From: Cymbidium sinense
Taxonomy: Eukaryota > Streptophyta > Magnoliopsida > Asparagales > Orchidaceae
NCBI GenBank assembly: GCA_021442155.1
Contig: CM038229.1
Coordinates: 92,909,716 to 92,973,715 of the forward strand
Reading direction: 5' to 3'
DNA length: 64,000 bases
Shown piece by piece: positions 48,482 through 60,089 of this stretch; position 1 is the stretch's first letter; each line of letters opens with the position of its first letter. The notes below the pieces were generated by a model. That model had not been told where the DNA came from. It saw only the letters and a program-made list of their open reading frames with translations, and made no database searches. Both the position numbers and the translations under genes were made by a program.

Positions 48482-49954
48482 ATGGCATCGTATTCCATGA
48501 ATACTTAGGGAAAGCCAAATGCTCCAATTGCTCTGGCTCGGGCTTCCAATTCTTTGAGAATAGCTAAACCTTTTGCCTCTAAATCCTTCAAAGATGCCTT
48601 ATCTGGTAAGGATTCTTTAACTTCTTCTGATCTTTCTTTAAACTTGGTTCATACAACCTTCAAAGGTGTTCCGACTACTATGTGCTCTGGCTTGGATACT
48701 GAAAAACTAGTTGAGCCTTATGTGTATACCTTGATTGGAAAATTTTCTTTTTGACATCCTAGTATGGAGGAAATTTGATTTTTCTATCATGATTTGAATA
48801 TTTCTGGTGTTTTTTTATTGGTTTACTAGATGGTAGACATGTGCTAATTAAATTGTCTAATGACCTTGATTATAATTATGTCTATGCTCATCGATCTTAT
48901 TATGCTAAAAACTTTCAAATGCATATTCTTAAATGGACTCCATTTTTTTGACTTTAAAATGGAATCTCCTATAGCACTAGTTTGGTTATCTTTACCTAAT
49001 CTTCAGGTTCACTTTGTTAATTAAAAATTCTTGCATATTGTGAGTTCTATGTTGGTAGACCCTTGCAAATCAATCAAGAAACCATAGCCAAATCCAAGCC
49101 ATCGATTGCTTAGATCCTTATTGAAATTTATGTAACAAAGAAATTTCCTAAGGAGGTGTGGATTGGATCAGAGAAACATAGATATTTCTAGCAGGTTTAG
49201 TTTGAAAACTTCCCTGCTTTCTGTAATCATTGCAAAACTCAAGGGCATGATACATCGAAATGTTTTGTTCCTCATCAACATCTTTAGAAGAAAGTGGTTA
49301 AAGATCTTAAGGTTGGTGGCAAAATTAGAGATTTAAAAAGTGATAAAAGAAACTTTTCTTTAAATGAAAAGGTTAACAGTGATGTGAATGAAATTGTTGA
49401 CGTTTCTAATGATGTTCCTAATGTTTCTAATGTTGTTCCCAATGTAAGTGGTAGTGATAAGCTTATTAAAATGCTTATGTAATTATTTTGGAGAGTAATC
49501 AGGTTTCGGCTACTATTATTTTTGATATTCTTGAAAATTTGCAAGTGGATGATTTCCCAATTTTAGTTTCTAGTTCGAAGGAGATTTGTGATAAATTTGC
49601 TTAAAATATTATAGAAAATGTTTCTCTTATTTTTTTTAAAAAATTTTCAAAAGAAAATTTTGTTTTATCTTCTTTGAATTTGTGCAAGAATGATTTGTTG
49701 GAGCTTATTGATAATGTGCAGCCAAGTTTTTATTTGGTTAATAAATCTATTTTTGCCCTTTCTTTAACTATTATTCCAGATGGTATTTTGCTTAGTGATA
49801 ATTCTCATTTAATGGAGAATGAGGATTTATCTTATTGTCAAATGGGATCTTCTCCTAAATCTATTATTAATAATGATGACAAAAAATTTTTTGATGATCA
49901 ATCCATGGAAAATGAGACCGATTTTCAAACTATTTTTGTGAAAAGGAAAAAATA
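48482..49954 (+). pseudogene. LINE 3 ORF1 (DUF4283-like / zinc knuckle), broken
   Basis: ATG at 48482 opens M-A-S-Y-S-M-N-T with an early TAG; then S-K-S-F-K-D-A-L-S-G and a DUF4283-like region in alternating frames. The knuckle C-N-H-C-K-T-Q-G-H-D-T-S-K-C (49220-49262) still has all zinc ligands. An Asp/Asn/Ser-rich tail runs to K-R-K-K and TAG at 49952-49954. Many stops are TAG/TAA in place of CAG/TGG/CAA. It is colinear with ORF1 of the other LINEs; the gap to ORF2 is about 70 bases. Confidence 0.85.
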
Positions 49955-50026
49955 GTTTAAAACTTATCCACTTAAAGTTTCTAGATCTACTCAATTTTCT
50001 TCATCTTCTTTGCCTAATAAAAATTA

Positions 50027-50970
50027 ATGTTTAACTTTCTTATTTGGAATGTGAGGGGCATTAGTACTCTTGCTGTTAGAAATAGAATTAGGAATCTTTA
50101 TAGAATTTATAATGTTAGTTTCTTAGTTATTCTTGAACCTCTTTTTTTTCTAAAATAATGCATGCAGATGATTGGTTTTAGCAATTTTATTTCAATAGCA
50201 ATAATAACATTTGGTTATTTTGGAATATCTCTTTTTGTACTAATATTATTAATGATTTTTATCAAGTTATTAATGTGGATATTTCATTTGGTTATTATCA
50301 TGCTTTTGACTCTTTTGTTTATGATGCTTGTAACAAGTTAGGAGGAGAATTCCTTGGGATCAATTATCAAATTTTGCTTATTGTTTAATAATTCTTGGAT
50401 TGTTAGTGGGGATTTCAATATGGTCCTTTTTTTGAATGAAAGGAAAGGGGTTCTTGGCTTTACATTAAATGGAAGATTTTGCAAATATGATTTTGGATTG
50501 TAATCTTTATGATGTTGGTTTCATTGGTTCTCAATTTACTTGGAATAATCATATGGCAAAAAGTTTGATGGTGCATTATTTAATAATTATTTGTTAAATT
50601 GTTAGCCTTTAACTTTGATGGAGCATATTAGTAGAACTCTCTCAGATCATGCTCCTCTTTTGGTTTCTATTAAGAATGTTGTTCATAACATTAATGTCAT
50701 TAAAAATTTTTGTTTTCAAAATATGTGGTTACAAGATAAAAGTTTTTTTGATGTTATTGCATATAATTAGTGTGCTCCTCTTTCTCCTGAGGATTTTGCA
50801 TTTGGTATGATGAGATTTTGGTTTAAGCTTAAAAGGCTTAAGCCCAATATCACTTGGTGGAATATAAGCGCATTAAAATCTTTTGATAATATCAAGAATA
50901 TGGAACAAAAGGTGAAAGATTTGGAAGAACTTGTTATTGATTGTTCTTTATGTTCTAATCTTCTTTAAAG
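50027..50970 (+). pseudogene. LINE 3 ORF2, endonuclease part
   Basis: ATG at 50027 starts M-F-N-F-L-I-W-N-V-R-G, followed by V-R-N-R-I-R-N-L-Y and V-I-L-E-P. Later blocks are V-S-G-D-F-N-M-V-L (about 50401) and S-D-H-A-P-L-L (about 50645), the conserved Asp/Asn and Ser-Asp-His of L1 endonucleases. Frameshifts occur in between (around 50150 and 50340), so the domain is recognisable but not translatable. It nicks the target DNA for reverse transcription in live elements. Confidence 0.85.
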
Positions 50971-51099
50971 ATAATCTCATTAAGTTTGGATTTGGGAGAC
51001 TTATTGGAGACAAAAGCTACCTCTAAGCATCTTTTGGAAAGAAACACTAAATATTTTCATGCTTCGATAATGAAAAGGTGAGTTCTTGGTTACATTCAT

Positions 51100-52360
51100 A
51101 AAATCAAGAACTTTGATGGTTCTTGGCTTACCAAAAAAAGAGGATATATTTTCTTATTCTTAATTATTTTAAAGATCTTTTAAAAAAATTGTCAACTTGA
51201 GCATTTATCCAATCCCTTTATCATCCCTTCTATTATGTCTACGAGGATAATGAGTGCTTGGTTGCTCCTCCTTCTGATCATAAAATTTATTATATTTTTA
51301 ATGGTATGAATGTTGATTATGTTGCAGGGATGGATGGTTACACTACTTTATTCTTTCAAAAAGCATGGTTTATTATTAAAATTGATCTTGATGATGTTGT
51401 TAAGGATTTTTTTCAAGGGAATTCTATTTCTAAATATTTTACTAGCACTTCTATTATTCTTATTCCAAGAAAGATAATCGACTTTTGGAATGACTTTAGA
51501 CCTATTAGTCTTTTTACATTTTTTCAATAAATTGATTTCTAAAATTTTGATTAATAGGCTTAGTAAGTTTCTTCCTAAGATTATCTCTCTAATCAAACTA
51601 GCTTTGCAGAAGGTAGAACTAATTTGGATAATATCTTGCTTGCTCAAGAATTGATTCATGATTTGAATGTTAAAACTCTATGAAGAAACTTACTTTTTTA
51701 AACTTTACATCATCGAAGCTTATGATAACATTTCTTGGGATTTTCTTAATATCTTTCTTACATTATTTGGTTTTTCTAATCATTTTCTTTCTTTGGTTAA
51801 TAGTATAATTAGAAATGTTTGGTTTTCATTAGTTATCAATGGTGAAAACTTTGGTTTATTTAATTCCTCTGAAGGTATAAGACAAGGTGACCCTCTTTCT
51901 CTGTCGCTTTTTATTATTGTAGTTGAATATTTGTCTCATTGGCTTAATCTTTTTTTAGAAGAATTCTAGTATGTATTTCAGGAATCTTTGTGGTTTAGCT
52001 ATCTCTCACTTAAGCTTTGCTAATGATTTCATCATTTTTTTGTAATTTCTTATTACATTATGTTAAAAATCTTAAGGATTTTTTTAAATAAATTTGAAAA
52101 TGAAAGTGGCCTTTTGATTAGTACTCATAAAAGTTGTTTAATCACTTTTACTTCTATTTCTAATTATAGAATTAATAAAATAAAGGACATCACTAGTTTT
52201 TCTAATCAAAATCTTCCTATTAAATATTTAGGCTCCCCTTTATATTGTGGCCATAAGAGATCCCATCTCTTTGATGAGGTAATTCATAATATTCAAAATA
52301 AAATTTCTACTATTGAATTTCATTTTTTATCTTTTGGTGGTAATTAATTCTCTTGAAATT
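51100..52360 (+). pseudogene. LINE 3 ORF2, reverse transcriptase with altered active site
   Basis: Ordered landmarks: F-R-P-I-S-L (51498), I-S-K-I-L-I-N-R-L (51535), E-A-Y-D-N-I-S-W-D-F-L (51715), G-I-R-Q-G-D-P-L-S (51876), S-F-A-N-D-F-I-I-F (52013) and L-P-I-K-Y-L-G-S-P-L-Y (52213) ending in L-S-F-G-G. The active-site box should read F-A-D-D or Y-A-D-D; here the first Asp is Asn (GAT to AAT), which would abolish catalysis. The expected D of the S-K-A-Y-D block is kept. Frameshifts lie near 51525, 51660, 51970 and 52045. Confidence 0.88.
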
Positions 52361-52797
52361 TATATGCAAATTGTATCCTTTAATTTGCAATTATAAACAA
52401 GGTGACTCTATTGTTTTGAAATGGCTCTGTGATATTAAATGGAAAGCAGAACATCTCATTTTTTGGGCTATTAATAATGGATCTTCTTTCTTCCATTAAT
52501 TCTCTGCTTAATACTCATTCTACTTCTTCTTTGAAAGTTAGTCATTTTATTTATAATGGTGAATGGAATTTTTCTCTTTTAAATGATTTGATTCTTGATT
52601 TCATTAGTAATAACATCATTAATTTTTCTATTGAAGGTAATTTTTTGGATCAAATTATTTTCAAAATTTTTAGTAATGGAGAATTTTCTTTTAAAGATAC
52701 TATTGACCTCATTTTTGGAAGAGGTCATTTTAGCAATGAGAAGATCTCAAGTTCAAATAGAGATTTCCTAATTCAATATTCAAGTCTCTATGCTTAG
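52361..52797 (+). pseudogene. LINE 3 ORF2, post-RT region up to the insertion
   Basis: After the R-T domain, G-E-W-N-F-S-L-L-N-D-L (about 52560) and D-Q-I-I-F-K-I-F-S-N-G-E-F-S-F-K-D (52648-52698) resemble the W-x-x-S-x-x-G-x-F-S-V-K-S segment that precedes the zf-RVT domain in plant L1 ORF2. Coding similarity ends about 52740-52797, where the foreign DNA starts; the exact junction is not visible. Confidence 0.75.
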
Positions 52798-55700
52798 TAA
52801 CTTAGGAAATGCATTTTGAGCTAAATCCAATCTACTTGGTTTGATGCAAAACTAAGTTAAAATATGCAGCATAAATTAAATCAAGTAAATCAATAAAAAT
52901 AAAATGGAAGTTCAAAGTCAAACCTAAAGTTAACTCTAGTCAACCTAGGATAGACTTAAGTGGACCCACTTGGTCAAAAAGTCAACCCACTAAAATTTGA
53001 CCAAATTAAATCATAAAAAATATTTCAAATGATCAAATAAAAATGTTCTATCACAATGATAAAGAAATTTGAGTCCATTGAGTCCTAGATTAGGTAAGTT
53101 AAATTCCTTAAATCAAAATAACCTAAATAGGCTACATTGAACTCTCAAACAGGAAAATTCAAATCACTTTCAACCAATGCATATGGGATGGAGACTAATC
53201 CTCTTAAAGCTAATGAGGGAATTAAGTGCTAATTCTCCTTAACTAAGGCCAAGGAACTAAATGACAAAATGAATTAAAAAAATTCACCAAGGAAGGTAAA
53301 ATCCATTTTCCCTTCCCTATCTTCCCTCTTTTAGACACTTGTAAAGGCGGAGGGGATCCAAGCTTCCAAGCTCTCTTCATGCCCCTAGTAGGATTAGCCA
53401 AAAAAGAGCTTTAAAGCTCCCGACCACATAGCAAAAACACAGATACACTCTTCTCCATGGAGAATTTAAGTTCCCTTCACCTTAATACAACCAAATTGAA
53501 TCCAAATGAAAGCTATTCCCCCTCTTAAGTGCTTTTAACCATTGCAAACCACTAAAGCCAAAATATCTTAAGCTAAGGGTTGGTCTAGGGAACAATCTGT
53601 AAGAAATTAATTGAATTCCTTTGGCAAGCAAGTTCGATTCGAGGTTATAAAGCTCTAGGATCAATTCCAAAGCCAATTATCCAACGAATTGAGGTATGCC
53701 ATTAACGAGCTTGAGTTTTTCTTTAAATAATTTGGTTGTGATCATTTTCAAACAAAACATGATCTTCAATAAGATCAAACTGCATATGATCATAGGATAT
53801 CCTTCAGATCATGTAGTGAAATCACTTGATTTCAAGCTCTAGATCATTCACAAAGCAAAACACTATGAATGGCTCTCCATGAAATGAAGGAGATGAGCTC
53901 CACCATCCATGTATTTGGATTGGATGGTCCGGTAGTGGACGGATGATTTTGCCCTTTAGAAGGCGTGGGATCGATCATCAATCCCTCGGATGGCCAAGAT
54001 CATCCGCATAATATGTGGGCGGCGTGGCACCACATGGGCTCCCATGGACCAACCATGCCATGGTGGGATGCCATGCATACCATGCGACATGTGGATCTCG
54101 CTCCCTTCACTTAAAAATTAAATATCATTATTTAACGGTTTAAAATCCTAAAAAAAAATTAATAGAAACTTATAAAATTTAGAGAAAAATAAATAGAAAT
54201 AAAAAAATATAAATGAAAGCTCTATGAATTCATCTTGATGAGAGGAATCCATAGGAAATAAAATCTTCAATTTTTTATTGTGCATTTCTCCCTTAATTTG
54301 GGTTAATTAAAAATTAAACCTTAATTACTCTCTAAATTAATAATCCAATTAATTTGAAACTTTGGGGAATTAAGCATAAAACACATATTAGATGAATCTT
54401 TGGGGATTTAATTCTCTAAATTCAAAGGAAATTAAAAATTCATATGCTTAACCTTTAAATTAATCAAATTAATTAATCCTTAATGAAATAATTAGGGAAT
54501 TTTAATCTAACAACCTTAAATCACCCTAATGAACTTATGAACATTAAAACATCACTTAAACTCAAAAAACCTAAAATCCTTAAATTGACCTAATTAGGTA
54601 ATTATGAATTAAATAATTCAATTAAATAACCTTTAATTAAATCATAGTAAATCAACTAATTAACCAACAATTATGAATAAACCCTCATTGGAAAGATATT
54701 TTTTAGTGAGGAATTTATAAAAATAAAACCTTAACTGAAACTCATTCAATTAGGCCTAATTTAAGTTTTAATGAAATAATTAAAACCTTAATTACACTAA
54801 TTGTAAATCTAATCAAGATGAAACTTTGAAATTTGAAATTATGTAACCCCACTTGCCAAAAAATTTTCAATCCCAATTGATCTATGGATTAGAAGTTGTT
54901 AATTTTCTAAATCCTTAGGTCAATGTTAATCAAATATTAGGTTAAGGAAATTAATTAATCTATTAAATTAAATGGTAATTCAAAACAATTTCAATCAAAT
55001 ATGAAAAACTATTAAGGAACTTCTAAATATTCTAATTGATTAAAGTGATCAAACTCAATCTTAAGTTAATGAAGTAAAACCTTAGGTTAACAAAATTATT
55101 AATTAACTTAAACCTTAAACTTTGAATCAATGAAATTTAATGAAAACACTCATCTCTAATGAATTTAAGAATGAATCTAAAACTTAGGTCAATTAAATCA
55201 GATCAGATAATAACCTAAGTACTTAGGTTAAGCTAATCCATGAACTTAAACTTACTAATTCATATTAATGAACTTAAACTTTAAATCTTACAAATCCTTG
55301 ATTTAATAAACTTAAAATTAAATTGAATGAAATCAAACTTTAATCTAAACTCTTTAAATTAACATGAACCAAATCAAATGAAACCCATATATCTTAATTC
55401 AAAATGAAACAAATCAAATAATAAAATCAAACAAAGCAATTCAAACAAATGAAATAACTCAAATCAAATCTAAAATTCAAAAGGAAATAAAACATAAAAC
55501 CAATCCAGACATAAACAACATCAAAAGGATTAATTAAGAAACTTAAGGATCTTAGTTAAACTTTTGGAAAGTTCATTAGGAATTAGGATGTTGAATGGAA
55601 AGAGCTCCATCAAAAAAAGGAATCATTCCATTCTTTAATCTTAAAATCCTATACAACCTTAACAAAATAAAATGGAATAAATGAAATTAGATCATTAAAT

Positions 55701-57870
55701 TATTTGGATTGACACTGCCCAAAGGTAAAAATTAAACAAAATGAAACATTAAATTAAAACATGAACATAAAGGAGCCTAGCAAAGCCTTACCACACAAAT
55801 TCCTCTTTTACACACATAGATCATTTAGGTTATATACTCTAGATCTAGGTTAGATCATTCTGTGATTTTTTTAATCTTTTGTGTTGTACTTCACATGTAT
55901 GTGTGGTATATTGTTTTAGACTAGATGCTTAGGCATGTTTGTTTGTTAGACTAGATGTTAGGGTGTTTTGTCTATATTTAACACTACTTTTTGCAAAAAG
56001 ATGTGCTAAAGGGAATGCTGTAATAAATAAATAATAAAATTGCTATTTGCATGCAGGTACTGAAAATCCTTAAACATAGTCCATAAGACAGGTTGGCCTG
56101 GAAAGCTACTAATGCTAAGCCCATATGTTTGTGAAATATAAACTACTTTATTTGTTGTGTGTATTTTCTAACATCTGTTTTGCTACGTATAAGATTTCTT
56201 TTAAATTTTAAATGTAAAGTTGAGCATAGAATTAGGTTAGGATCTATGGGGTTTAGGATTAGGAAGGACTAACCCAACCAGGAGATGGTGTAGTGGTCCC
56301 TTTGTGAAGCCCAATGGATGTCATTAAAGAAGGAGACTTTCCTGGAAAGAAGACCCATAGATCTAAACTTATAGTTCTAGGCTGGGTTTTATAAGGGCAG
56401 AACTCGGCTGCCCATTTTTCTTTCTTCTAGGGTGTACAGTCATATCTGGATGCATCGACATTTTTCTTATATAATTTAATTTAGCTTGATTTATTTTGGG
56501 TGTGCAATAAAACAACATGCTTTTCTAGGTTTCTTTTTGCTATGTTTATCGTGATGTATGCCTGACGTGAGGATAAATTAAATTTTTTACCCAACTAAAT
56601 CAATTGATACATAAAAATAAATGCAATTCACAATCATCATATAAAAGCCTAGGCATTAAAGCAAGATAAAATATGTAGCAACCCTTAGTTGGATGTTTTA
56701 ACATCTTGCCTAAATTATATTATTTCACTCTTGATTAAGGAAGGTCTTCCATCTTTGCCAGAGAACTTGGGCTTGACCTTTGAGAGCCTATGATGGAAGA
56801 ACACCTTTTTTATTCTTATTTAGACGATAACCTTTTTCTAATTACATGAATTAGGCATAAATTGCATTCCTATGACATAAATGAATCTTGAGTCAAAATT
56901 CATAAAAACTAGAAAATATGCATTAGTTAGTTGCATCCTCATGGCCTACATGATCTTAGGGATTAGGGAGTGAGTCTAGTTTCATAGATTTCTTTTGTAA
57001 AAATGCAGTAGCCTAGCCATCATGCATTCATGTGACCTAACTTCATAAATTTAAAATACGCTTAGGTGGTGTTAGTTGGTAGCCTTCTTCAGGAAGGTTG
57101 TAAGTCCAGAAGAGTCAGGAATAGGCTAGTTCCCTCAGGTGAGGAGAATGACCAATGATTTCCAAGGATAGAACTAGGTTGAGCATCTGACATGTGTTAG
57201 AAGCACCTGTAGACTAGGTTCTAAAGCATCCTTTTTAGGAATAAGTATTCAACCCTAGGCATTTCTACAATCTTGTGCTGTTAGAATCTAAGCCATAGAT
57301 TTCTATGAAAATGATAACTAAAAATCTAAAATTAAATCCCAAATTTGAAGCCCAGTCATAGGACAGTTGAAATGTCTACTAGTATCCCAGTATTAATAGG
57401 CATTTCCTACTCTTTCCCATTTGACTCTTGAAAATGACTCTCTCAAATTTGGACCTCTCCCAATTGAATTTCTAAACATCAATCCTTTAAAAGCTACCTT
57501 AGTAGTCTTTAAGAATAACCATTTATTTCATTAATCAAGAGTATTCTTTGGAAGAGACCCTTCCAAAGATGTAATTAACTATAGAGGCTTACCTTTAAAG
57601 GAAACCATGATCCCAAGATGAAATAAACCATGTTCTACCTTTCCATGTAGTTCAAGGAAAAATACTCCAGTACACGAAAGGCCCATTAGCCTTAGGAGTC
57701 TTTTATTAAAATTATCAAATCCATTATAGGAGAGCATGTTTATCTTTTGAGATAATATGTTTATTCCTTAATGCTGTATTTGGTCATCTAAATAAAATAT
57801 TTCTAAACTCTATGTGGTTTCATTTCTTTCTCTATTCTAGAGAAAACACCAATAGATACTTGGCACTATA
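52798..57870. mobile_element. Unclassified ~5.1-kb insertion splitting LINE 3
   Basis: AT-rich DNA without telomere-like repeats and with no long ORF on either strand. It interrupts ORF2 between the post-RT region and zf-RVT. A GC-richer island (53860-54110) has CCATGGACC/GGTGGGATG words; a second half (55800-57870) is non-coding with GATCTAGGTTAGATC and a small inverted repeat GGGCAG-CTGCCC at 56395-56413. I could not find matching terminal repeats or a target duplication. It may be a non-autonomous LTR element, two nested pieces or a Helitron-like element. The minus-strand ORF at 53482-53676 is not recognised. Confidence 0.65.
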
Positions 57871-58809
57871 TTAGAGTTAAAAAAATCCTCTTCTCCTATT
57901 TTCCTTAAAATTGGGAATAATATTATTCCTACTTTTTATTCTATTCTTGTGTGGAGAATTTTAAGGGATTGTATTGCTATTGATTCTTTACTCTTAAACA
58001 AAGGTTTTTATCCACCCTTCAAATGCATGTGTTGCTATCATATTGAGAATGCTAGTCACGTTTTTGTTAATGGTGACATCACATCTAAAGTTTGGAGTAG
58101 GTATGAGGATTTATTTAAATTAAGTTTTTTTAATGGTAATTTAACTTTAATGCAACTTCTTTACTCTTATTTTTTTTAATATTGTTAAAGGGCATATCAA
58201 AATTTTGGTGGATATTACTTCGATTTGGTTTATTTGGCTTCATAGAAATGACACTAAGCATCATAATGTGCCTATGAATTATAAGAGGAATATTGCTAGG
58301 ACTAAAGATAAGATTATTTCTTTACATAAGGTTGCTCTTCTCAGTGGTACTAATTTTAGAGGTTGCAAGTTTCTTGCCTCTAAATTGGGTATTAGTTTTT
58401 TTTTATTGTGACTTGTCTCCAGATTATAAAATTATTCATTGGATTAAGCCTGTTAATTATTATATTAAATTATATCTTGATTCATAGAACAAGTCAAGTT
58501 GTGGTGGTATTCTTAGAAATAATCTTGGGAATATTATCCTGGCTTTTTCCACTGCTCTCTCTGCTAATTCTGATATTTTTGCTGAATTGTTGGTTGTTTA
58601 TCATGCTCTTAAGCTTTATTTGTATAGAAATTTTCATACTGTTTGGTTGGAATCTAATGTTGAGATGGTTGTTGCTATGATCAATTCTAACCATAAGGGT
58701 AATGCTGAGCTTTTTTATTAAATTAGAAATATTAAAGCTATTATCTCTAAAGTTTCTTTTAAAATTTCTCATATTTTAAGAGAAGGTAATGCTTGTCTGG
58801 ATTTCTAGT
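57871..58809 (+). pseudogene. LINE 3 ORF2 C-terminus: zf-RVT-like and RNase H
   Basis: Resumes with K-S-S-S-P-I-F-L-K-I-G and V-W-R-I-L-R-D-C-I-A, then C-M-C-C-Y-H-I-E-N-A-S-H-V-F-V-N, matching the zf-RVT pattern C-x-x-C-x-x-x-x-E-S-x-x-H-L-F. After a frameshift near 58178, W-F-I-W-L-H-R-N-D follows. From 58490 an RNase H domain appears: C-G-G-I-L-R-N-N-L-G-N-I, F-A-E-L-L-V-V-Y-H-A-L and V-W-L-E-S-N-V, in which the usual second Asp (E-S-D/E-x-D) is Asn. Ends at TAG 58807-58809. RNase H removes the RNA template strand in live elements. Confidence 0.85.
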
Positions 58810-60089
58810 CGGTTTGGGTTGTAATCTGTCTAATTTTACTTTGTTTACCAATGTGAATATTTTTAATAAATTAAGAGAGCTATCTAATTTAGATAAATCT
58901 GATTATCCTTATGTTAGATTTTCTTAGATTTTTTTCTTGCTTTCCTATTTGTGGTTTTCTCCTATTTGGGAGCTTCTAGTGGTTTTGGTTTGTTGGTATT
59001 GGCTTATTCTTTCTTGGGAACACTTTCTTGTTTTGTTTTATTCTTGTATTTTATAGGTTGGAATGTCGGCTTTAGCTATTTTGGTTATCAAGCTATTGTC
59101 GATTGCTTCTCTTACTTTTATTGTTGTATCTCCTGTGGGTTTACTTTTCTAGATTTTGGTTGGTTGGTTGGCTTTCTTTGGGGGCTTTGTGGTTGGTCTC
59201 TTTGATCTTCTTGGGTTTGGGTGCCTTATCTAGATGACATGTTGGTTGTGCTTCTCTTCCTTATATTTTATTTTAGCAGGTTGGGCTAGTTTGGTTTTGG
59301 GAGTGGCTGTTACTTTCCTTTGTGGCTTTGGTGGTTGTATTGTTACTTATTTTGGTTGGTTGTTATTGTGGTCTTTTTTGGTTTCTTTAGTCTTGGAGTT
59401 GGTGAGCTTTGGTTGCTTCTCTTCTTCCCACTTTGCTATGATATTTCCTCCTTGGTTGGTGACTTTGTTTCTTTCTCCTACTACTTTTGGGTGGTTGGAT
59501 GGTTGTGCTTGAATTTTTCTTTGTTGGCTCAATTTTTTCTCTCCTATTCTACTGGTGGCTCTATTGTATTCTTCCTTTTGGTGGATGGTTCTAGATCTTT
59601 ATTGGTTATTGGTGTGTGTGCTCGTGCCTTTGTGAGGTTTGTTTATGATGGCTAGGATGTTTACTCTTTTTGTTGGGTGGCATTTTGTCAGTAACCCTCC
59701 TTCGAGTTTACTCACAAATTTTTGTTGCCCCTTCTAAAGTTTATGACTGATCTTGAGCCTTTTCTTTAGCTTTTCGTTCATTTCTCTTTATGTCTGTTTA
59801 TTTTATTTTAAGTGTGCTTATCTGCTTTTAGTTTTTTCCTAGGTTTCCTTCATTTGCTCTTGGGTCTCTTCGTGGTATGCTAACCCGCTCAGGGATTTTG
59901 TGCTTTAGCTATTCTTTTTTTAGTTTTCCATTGGCTTTTTGTTTTCTTTTGTATTAGTTAAAGGATATTTCTTTTTAGGTCTTTCTGTAGCTCTTTGAGC
60001 AGTAGTCTTTGAGATTTATCTTCTTTAAGGAAATTGTACCCTTCACTTTTGGGAACAAAAATTTTCCTTTTTACCAAAAAAATAAAAAC
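58810..60089 (+). other. LINE 3 3' untranslated region
   Basis: T/G-rich DNA with many TTGG, GGTTGG and TTTGTGG words; long hydrophobic frames here (58951-59205, 59234-59655) are composition artefacts. The end near 59990-60070 has TAGCTCTTTGAGCAGTAGTC and CCTTTTTACCAAAAAAATAA. The first phrase is shared with the LINE 1 end at 9456, showing the same family. A short fold CCC-TTCACTTTT-GGG lies just upstream of the tail. Confidence 0.8.

Larger units (their letters stand above)
48306..60089 (+). mobile_element. L1-type LINE 3, near full-length but decayed and split by an insertion
   Basis: Components in order: 5' region (48306-48480), ORF1 (48482-49954), ORF2 endonuclease (50027 on), reverse transcriptase (about 51100-52360), the start of the post-RT region (to about 52797), foreign insertion (52798-57870), zf-RVT-like and RNase H (57871-58809), T/G-rich 3' region and A-rich end near 60075-60089. 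Without the insertion it would be about 6.7 kb, a normal size for a plant L1 element with RNase H. Stops and frameshifts in every ORF make it inactive. Confidence 0.88.

Noticed and set aside
51348..51659. Minus-strand ORFs inside LINE 3 (also 49284-49544 and 58494-58772)
   Set aside because: Antisense shadows of ORF1, RT and RNase H, which are recognised on the + strand.
53482..53676. Minus-strand 64-residue ORF in the insertion as a possible gene
   Set aside because: No recognisable domain, no neighbouring coding signal, and AT-rich non-coding surroundings.
58951..59655. Hydrophobic ORFs that look like membrane proteins (also 25170-25379)
   Set aside because: They lie in the T/G-rich 3' region of LINEs; overlapping frames are equally open and no conserved motif is present.
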